Made by a program: the position numbers and the translations under genes. Below the pieces are notes generated by a model. That model worked only from the letters and a program-made list of their open reading frames with translations. It made no database searches and was not told where the DNA came from. Source: JAKVKY01 sp964293585 (GTDB taxonomy: Bacteria; Bacillota; Negativicutes; Acidaminococcales; Acidaminococcaceae). Taken from it: a stretch of 46,590 nucleotides of DNA. Location: NCBI GenBank assembly GCA_964293585.1, contig CAXYYS010000016.1, positions 1-46,590 on the forward strand. The letters run 5' to 3'. Within the stretch, counting starts at the first letter, position 1, and each line of letters opens with the position of its first letter. This document shows positions 41,671 through 46,590 of this stretch, piece by piece.

Positions 41671-42924
41671 ATGATTTCAAGTTTTGCATGTAAGCTGGCC
41701 AAGGGAAAAGCAGCTAACGATATTATTTTTGCTGCGAATGCTGCTTGTGTTGCCGCTATAGCCAAATATGGCCCGGAAAAAATTACTAATGGTACGATAG
41801 GCGCCATCATGGATGATGCAGGCAAGTTAGTGTGTCTGCCGACCGTGGAAAAAGTTTATCGTAGCCTGCCTACAAATGAATTAATTGCTTATGCTCCTAT
41901 TTCCGGTCTGCCTGATTATCTGGACAAGGTCATCGTGGCGGCGTTCGGTAAGTTTAAACCGGCCGGTTATACGGCGGCGGTAGCTACTGCCGGCGGTACC
42001 GGTGCTATCCATCATGCAATCTGGAACTATACTGAGCCTGGCGATATCGTGATTACTTCTGATTGGTACTGGGGTGCCTATAAAGTCTTGTGTCGTGATG
42101 CCGGCAGGGAATTGCAGACATATGCCATGTTAAATGCACAGAATACTTTTAATCTGCCTGCCCTGAGGGAAAAGGTGACGGCAGTATTACAGAAGCAAAA
42201 TACGATTATGGTGATTATTAATACACCGGCGCATAATCCTACGGGTTACAGCCTGACCACGGAAGATTTGCATGGTGTGGTCGAGATGCTGAAGCAGGTT
42301 ACAGAGCAAGCCGGCAAGAAGGCAGTTTTGTTCCTGGATGTTGCGTATATCGACTATGCCGGCGATAAAGATGAAGTCCGGAAGTTCTTTAAGGCTCTGG
42401 ACCATCTGCCGGAAACGATTTTGGGTGTGGTAGCGTACAGTATGTCCAAGGGCTTTACCATGTACGGTCAGCGTACCGGAGCGATGATTGGTGTTTCTGA
42501 TAACGCAGATGTTATCAAGGAATTTGCGGAAATTAACCAGTTTACCAGCCGGGCTACCTGGTCTAATATTAATCGTCCTTCCATGAAGACGCTGGCCACG
42601 ATTTATGCTGATTCGGCCTTGCTGAAGGCTACGGAGGAAGAACGGGATTATTATTACAAGATGATTAAGACCCGTGCAGACTTGTTTATGAAAGAAGCCA
42701 AAGCCTGCGGTTTGCCGATGATTCCTTATATTGCCGGTTTCTTCTTATCAATCCCTGCCAAACATCCGGCCGCAATTTGTGACCGCCTGCATGCGGACGG
42801 AATTTTTGTGGTGCCGTTAGCCGCAGGTGTACGTGTGGCTTTGTGTTCTATTCCTCTACAAAAGATTTCAGGGATGGCTGCTAAAATCTATGCTGCCTGG
42901 AAAGTTTCAGAAAAGCAGGCTTGA
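41671..42924 (+). CDS. Class I/II aminotransferase (aspartate/aromatic type)
   Basis: The 417-residue fold type I PLP enzyme has the PLP lysine at K260 (YSMSKGFTMYGQRTG), the NTPAHNPTGYSLT motif for the PLP ring and the substrate-binding region DVAYIDYAG. The pattern is that of aspartate/aromatic aminotransferases (TATase class), not of the I-alpha bacterial aspartate aminotransferase. ATG 41671 has GAGGAGGG about 8 bases upstream. It follows aspartate kinase by 36 bases, so it probably works in the aspartate pathway by interconverting aspartate and oxaloacetate, which is context only. Confidence 0.9.
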   Translation: MISSFACKLAKGKAANDIIFAANAACVAAIAKYGPEKITNGTIGAIMDDAGKLVCLPTVEKVYRSLPTNELIAYAPISGLPDYLDKVIVAAFGKFKPAGYTAAVATAGGTGAIHHAIWNYTEPGDIVITSDWYWGAYKVLCRDAGRELQTYAMLNAQNTFNLPALREKVTAVLQKQNTIMVIINTPAHNPTGYSLTTEDLHGVVEMLKQVTEQAGKKAVLFLDVAYIDYAGDKDEVRKFFKALDHLPETILGVVAYSMSKGFTMYGQRTGAMIGVSDNADVIKEFAEINQFTSRATWSNINRPSMKTLATIYADSALLKATEEERDYYYKMIKTRADLFMKEAKACGLPMIPYIAGFFLSIPAKHPAAICDRLHADGIFVVPLAAGVRVALCSIPLQKISGMAAKIYAAWKVSEKQA

Positions 42925-42926
42925 AG

Positions 42927-44594
42927 ATGAATACGATTTCTTTACAATTACCGGATGGGAAAAAATATGATTTCCCGGAAGGGATTACCTTATGGGAAAT
43001 TAGTAAAAAATATCCTGTGGCTGCTACTTATCCTGTAGCTGTAGGTATCTTTAACGGAGAAGAAATAGATTTACAAAAACCGCTGCATGCCGATGGCAAA
43101 GTTGCTTTTATCGCTATTAATACGGAAGCCGGGATGCGCACCTATGAACGCAGTCTGCTCTTTTTGTTCTTGGTGGCAGCTAGGCAGGTTTGCCCCGAAA
43201 TCCAGATGGAGACTAGAAATACGCTGGGAAGCGCCTTATATCTGGTAGCCCATAATGGTAGTCTGGACAAACAGAGTCTTACAGCTATCACTAAGAAGAT
43301 GCAGGAGATGGTTGCGGCAGACGAACTGATAAAGTATCAATATGTTACTGAGGCTGAGGTCGTCAGGTATTCCCAAATGGATGGAACGGTGGCTGACCGC
43401 ATTGGTTTAGTAGGCATGTTGCCGGGCAAACAGAAATTTGTGGCGAATGTCCTGGCGGGGGAATACGAATACTTTTTTGGACCGGTTCTGCCTTCAGTAG
43501 GACTTTTACAGGCCTTCGAGCTGATTAAGTTCGAGGAGGGCGTGGTCATTAACAAACCTAATGTGGCAAGTTATCCGGATCTGTCACCGTGGAGCAGGAC
43601 CCAAAAAATAAATTCTGTCTACCGGGAAGCGGAAGAATGGTCTGCCATGATTGGCTGCAATACGGTGGCTAAGCTCAATAGCATTATTGATGCAGGGCAG
43701 GCTGATAAGATTATCCGGGTAGCAGAGGCCCTGCAGGAAAAGAAAATTGCCGGGATTGCAGATAAAATTACGCACAGTAAAAAAGATATCCGTCTGGTGC
43801 TGATTGCCGGACCGTCTTCTTCCGGTAAGACTTCTTTTGCCCAAAGGCTCAGTGACCAATTGCAAGTCAATGGTGTGAAGCCTTTGCCAATTTCCATGGA
43901 CAACTATTATCTGAACCGTGCTGATACGCCGCGCAAACCGGATGGTTCCTACGACTTTGAATGTGTGGAAGCCATCGATCTGCCTTTGTTTAATGAACAT
44001 TTAAGTCTGCTCCTGCAGGGCAAGACCATTAAATTGCCCAAGTATGATTTTCGCTACGGCATTAGAGAATACCGGGGCGAGGAAATGAGCATGGGACCTA
44101 ACAGCGTTATCGTGATAGAAGGTATTCACGGATTGAATGAAAAACTTACGAGTGCTGTACCATCTGAAAACAAGTTGAAAATATTTGTGAGTGCCTTGAC
44201 GCCGATGTCCTTAGATAATTTTAACAGGATTCATACGACGGATATCAGGCTCTTGCGCCGTATGGTACGTGATTCCCAGTTCCGTTCTCATGATGCTGCC
44301 ATGACTATTGAATTATGGCCGTCGGTGCGGGCGGGAGAAGATAAATATATTTTCCCGTTTCAGGAAGATGCCAATATCTTCTTTAATACGAGTTTAATTT
44401 ATGAACCGGCGGTTCTAAAGAAATATGCAGAGCCTTTATTGCAGGCCATAAAGGCTACAGAGCCGTCTTATACGGTGGCCAGGAGATTGCTGGACCTTTT
44501 GCAGCTGATTAAGCCTCTGGCAGACGATACTATTCCTTTGAATTCTATTTTAAGGGAGTTTTTGGGAGGTTCTGTTTTTAAAGATGCTTTGTAA
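42927..44594 (+). CDS. TGS domain - ThrRS-like - nucleoside kinase fusion
   Basis: The 555-residue protein joins three parts. Residues 1-70 are a TGS domain (ISLQLPDGKKYDFPEGITLW). Residues about 75-250 resemble the second additional domain of threonyl-tRNA synthetase (SALYLVAHNGSLDKQS). Residues 285-490 are a uridine kinase/phosphoribulokinase domain with the P-loop GPSSSGKT at 295-302 and VIVIEGIHGLNEKL. Proteins of this layout are common in Firmicutes and annotated as nucleoside or uridine kinases; the real substrate is uncertain. ATG 42927 is chosen over TTG 42921. It overlaps nothing but lies 2 bases after the aminotransferase stop. Confidence 0.88.
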   Translation: MNTISLQLPDGKKYDFPEGITLWEISKKYPVAATYPVAVGIFNGEEIDLQKPLHADGKVAFIAINTEAGMRTYERSLLFLFLVAARQVCPEIQMETRNTLGSALYLVAHNGSLDKQSLTAITKKMQEMVAADELIKYQYVTEAEVVRYSQMDGTVADRIGLVGMLPGKQKFVANVLAGEYEYFFGPVLPSVGLLQAFELIKFEEGVVINKPNVASYPDLSPWSRTQKINSVYREAEEWSAMIGCNTVAKLNSIIDAGQADKIIRVAEALQEKKIAGIADKITHSKKDIRLVLIAGPSSSGKTSFAQRLSDQLQVNGVKPLPISMDNYYLNRADTPRKPDGSYDFECVEAIDLPLFNEHLSLLLQGKTIKLPKYDFRYGIREYRGEEMSMGPNSVIVIEGIHGLNEKLTSAVPSENKLKIFVSALTPMSLDNFNRIHTTDIRLLRRMVRDSQFRSHDAAMTIELWPSVRAGEDKYIFPFQEDANIFFNTSLIYEPAVLKKYAEPLLQAIKATEPSYTVARRLLDLLQLIKPLADDTIPLNSILREFLGGSVFKDAL

Positions 44595-44628
44595 ATTCTC
44601 AGTTTAAGCATGACTTAGTGTACTATGG

Positions 44629-44677
44629 AAGTGCTGTTGCTATCACGAAATTTTCGTGGGTAACAGCACTTTTTTTG
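44629..44677 (+). terminator. Terminator after the kinase fusion gene
   Basis: Long stem GTGCTGTT / AACAGCAC (44631-44638 and 44662-44669) with an inner TCACGAAA / TTTTCGTGG hairpin, followed by seven T. It acts for the + strand operon. Confidence 0.92.
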
Positions 44678-44702
44678 TAAAAATTATGCCCTGGTTCTGC
44701 AT

Positions 44703-44752
44703 AAAAAAGCGCACCACCCAGTGTTAGTTTGTTTCTAACACTGAGGGTGCGT
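44703..44752 (-). terminator. Terminator of the penicillin-binding protein gene
   Basis: On the minus strand a stem of CGCACCC / GGTGCGC outside and CAGTGTTAG / CTAACACTG inside, with the minus transcript ending in TTTTTT (44708-44703). It lies opposite the preceding + strand terminator, so both convergent operons are closed separately. Confidence 0.9.
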
Positions 44753-44786
44753 TTCCGTAACTCAGGGTAGCAATATCCGGAAAAAA

Positions 44787-46590
44787 TTATTTTTGCGGTG
44801 TAGGTTTATTACTTACGACCGGCGCATTAGATGTGGACGGCGTACTGGGTTTAGGAGCTGGTGCCGGAGTAGGCCTCTTTACCTTGGGAGGCGCCGCTAA
44901 CTGACCGTTACCGCTGCTGGTAGAATTATTCTTGGAATTTCCGGCAGCATCTTTGTTAGCGTTATCTGTTGCGGCATTCTTAGCATCTTTGTTTTTAGCA
45001 TTAGGATCATTGGGATTATTACCAATGACACCTTCATTGGTAGTACCTGCAGGCGTTACAGCTCCTGCAGGGCGAACGAAATCAGCATAAGGAACATGGG
45101 ATACGGCATGACTCATAAAGTTATGCCAGATAGAAAGCGGAGCCATAGAACCCGTCATCACGCCCATAGACTTATTATTATCATCGCCTACCCAGACGGC
45201 GCAGGACAGGTTAGGCGTATAACCGACGAACCAAGCGTCATGGTAATCATCCGTGGTTCCTGTTTTACCTGCAGCCGGGCGGCCGACTCCGGCACCTGCT
45301 GCAGTACCGCTGACCAGGACATCTTTTAACATATCCGTCAACTGGTAAGCTGCTTTAGCGCTGACAACTTGTTTAGGAGCTACCTTGTGTTCATAAATAA
45401 CCTTGCCTTCACGGTTGACAATCTTGGTGATGGCCACAGGCGTATTATATTTACCGTTATTGCCGATAGTACCATAAGCTGCAGCCATTTCCAGGGGAGT
45501 AACGCCCTTGCTCAGACCGCCTAAGGCCATGGCCGGGTTATCATCTGTATACTTGCCACTGTCTACCAGAGTGGTGATACCTAAGGCCTTGGCCATAGCT
45601 ACAACTTTAGAGGTACCAACTTTTTGAGCAACAAGCACGGCCGGAATATTATAAGAATTTTTTAAAGCTGTCCGCAAACTTACCTGACCATGGAAATTAT
45701 GGCCGTAGTTTTGCGGTTCCCAGCTGCCAAACTTGATTTTACTATCATTAACTACCGTGGCTGCGGTTAAACCATTATCCATGGCCGTCAGATAAACAAA
45801 AGCTTTAAACGAAGAGCCAGGCTGACGCGTAGCCAGGACAGCCCGGTTAAATTTATCCTGACCGCGGCCGCCTACCATGGCTTTAATCTCGCCGGTAGTA
45901 GGATCGATGGCTACGATAGCAGCTTGTGGCTGGGTTAACTTAGAATTATCGGTGTAGAAATTAGGAAGATATCTGAGAGAAGCTTCAGCCTCGGATTGCA
46001 TATCACCGTCCAGGGTAGTATAAATTTTCAGGCCGCCCTTAAAGAGGGCATCAGCACCAAATTCTTCAATTACACGCTGGCTGACATAGTCAAAGAAGTA
46101 AGAACGTAAATCTTTCCGTTCGGTTTTGGACTTGACAAGATTTACTTTTTCCGCCTTAGCTTTATCACATTCGGCCTGGGTGATGTAACCAAACTTGACC
46201 ATTTGATCCAGGACCAGATGTTGACGTTCCGTGCTGGCTTTAGGATTTTCAAAAGGATTATAGAAGTTAGGACTTTTAGGAATAGCAGCCAGGATGGCAG
46301 ATTCTGCCAGATCAAGATCTTTAGCATGCTTATTAAAATAATACAACGAGGCACTTTCTATGCCATAGGCACCTTGTCCGAAATAGATACGGTTCAGGTA
46401 CATATCCAGAATTTCATCTTTGGTATATTTATTTTCCAGTTGTTTTGCCAGGAACGCTTCCTTAATCTTTCTGGTAATGGTACGTTCCTGGGTCAGGAAC
46501 GCATTTTTAGCTAACTGCTGGGTAATCGTGCTACCGCCCTCTACATCGCCACCGCTTATGTTGGTAACCTGGCCCCGTTGGGTACCTCGA
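44787..46590 (-). CDS. Class A penicillin-binding protein (PBP1A type), N-terminus outside window
   Basis: Class A PBPs polymerise glycan strands and cross-link peptidoglycan. The minus-strand frame is open to the window edge, so the cytoplasmic tail, membrane anchor and first glycosyltransferase motifs are missing. The visible part starts inside the GT51 domain (EGGSTITQQLAKNAFL, IYFGQGAYGIESAS). The transpeptidase follows with SSFK (catalytic Ser at 45813-45815), SYN (45654-45656) and KTG (Lys at 45264-45266). The last 90 residues are a low-complexity Asn/Lys/Asp then Pro/Ala/Thr tail, probably unstructured and outside the membrane. It is convergent with the kinase fusion gene. Confidence 0.95.
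   Translation of the reverse strand, partial: RGTQRGQVTNISGGDVEGGSTITQQLAKNAFLTQERTITRKIKEAFLAKQLENKYTKDEILDMYLNRIYFGQGAYGIESASLYYFNKHAKDLDLAESAILAAIPKSPNFYNPFENPKASTERQHLVLDQMVKFGYITQAECDKAKAEKVNLVKSKTERKDLRSYFFDYVSQRVIEEFGADALFKGGLKIYTTLDGDMQSEAEASLRYLPNFYTDNSKLTQPQAAIVAIDPTTGEIKAMVGGRGQDKFNRAVLATRQPGSSFKAFVYLTAMDNGLTAATVVNDSKIKFGSWEPQNYGHNFHGQVSLRTALKNSYNIPAVLVAQKVGTSKVVAMAKALGITTLVDSGKYTDDNPAMALGGLSKGVTPLEMAAAYGTIGNNGKYNTPVAITKIVNREGKVIYEHKVAPKQVVSAKAAYQLTDMLKDVLVSGTAAGAGVGRPAAGKTGTTDDYHDAWFVGYTPNLSCAVWVGDDNNKSMGVMTGSMAPLSIWHNFMSHAVSHVPYADFVRPAGAVTPAGTTNEGVIGNNPNDPNAKNKDAKNAATDNANKDAAGNSKNNSTSSGNGQLAAPPKVKRPTPAPAPKPSTPSTSNAPVVSNKPTPQK

Noticed and set aside
1..46590. Search by eye for insertion sequences, phage genes, integrases and attachment sites
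   Set aside because: None seen; gene order and composition look like uniform core chromosome.

Overview
The window comes from a low-to-mid GC bacterium of the Firmicutes lineage. The evidence is a T-box in front of ileS, the sepF/ylmH/divIVA cluster, recJ next to a bifunctional rel, the aspS-6S RNA-tcdA order, and strong AGGAGG ribosome sites with sigma-A type promoters. Taken together the gene content best fits the Negativicutes, perhaps the Acidaminococcaceae (Phascolarctobacterium-like). That assignment is inference from gene content, not a database result. I see no mobile elements, phage genes, CRISPR arrays or rRNA. This is compact core chromosome, with nearly all genes on the + strand.

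Layout. (1) 1-2768: the 3' end of floA, a hexapeptide-repeat protein and a two-domain polyphosphate:AMP phosphotransferase. (2) 2796-10002: a radical SAM protein and the division-linked ylm cluster (pgeF, yggS, sepF, proC, ylmH, divIVA), ending in a histidine phosphatase. Many junctions here overlap by 1-13 bases. (3) 9980-13106: promoter, Ile T-box, ileS and terminator. (4) 13169-15112: a small minus-strand gene divergent from an operon of a one-helix protein, a class IV aminotransferase homologue that has lost its PLP-binding residues, and a small integral membrane protein resembling an ECF S component. (5) 15109-17018: tRNA-Leu(CAA) and a sodium:alanine symporter, each with its own promoter and terminator. 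(6) 17115-26614: recJ, rel, an MBL hydrolase, an AI-2E family transporter, hisS and aspS. (7) 26657-28609: 6S RNA, tcdA and asparaginase. (8) 28622-30105: three small lineage-type genes. (9) 30222-35440: alaS, gltX and a secreted chagasin-type protein. (10) 35482-44594: a U32 peptidase, mutS2, aspartate kinase, an aminotransferase and a TGS-kinase fusion. (11) 44703-46590: a convergent class A penicillin-binding protein, truncated by the window edge.

Main themes are translation (five aminoacyl-tRNA synthetases, tRNA, T-box, tRNA modification), cell division and envelope (SepF, DivIVA, PBP, FloA), and stress or global control (Rel, 6S RNA, polyphosphate use).

The observations most worth a second look are the PLP-less aminotransferase fold at 13753, a chagasin-type protease inhibitor fused to a DUF3298-like domain at 34536, a probable internal translation start in aspartate kinase at 41140 giving a separate regulatory subunit, the 6S RNA with a hairpin set inside its promoter, and overlapping divergent -35 elements at 13442-13448. 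I did not find a clear multi-gene system of unknown type; the 13514-15112 operon is the closest candidate.
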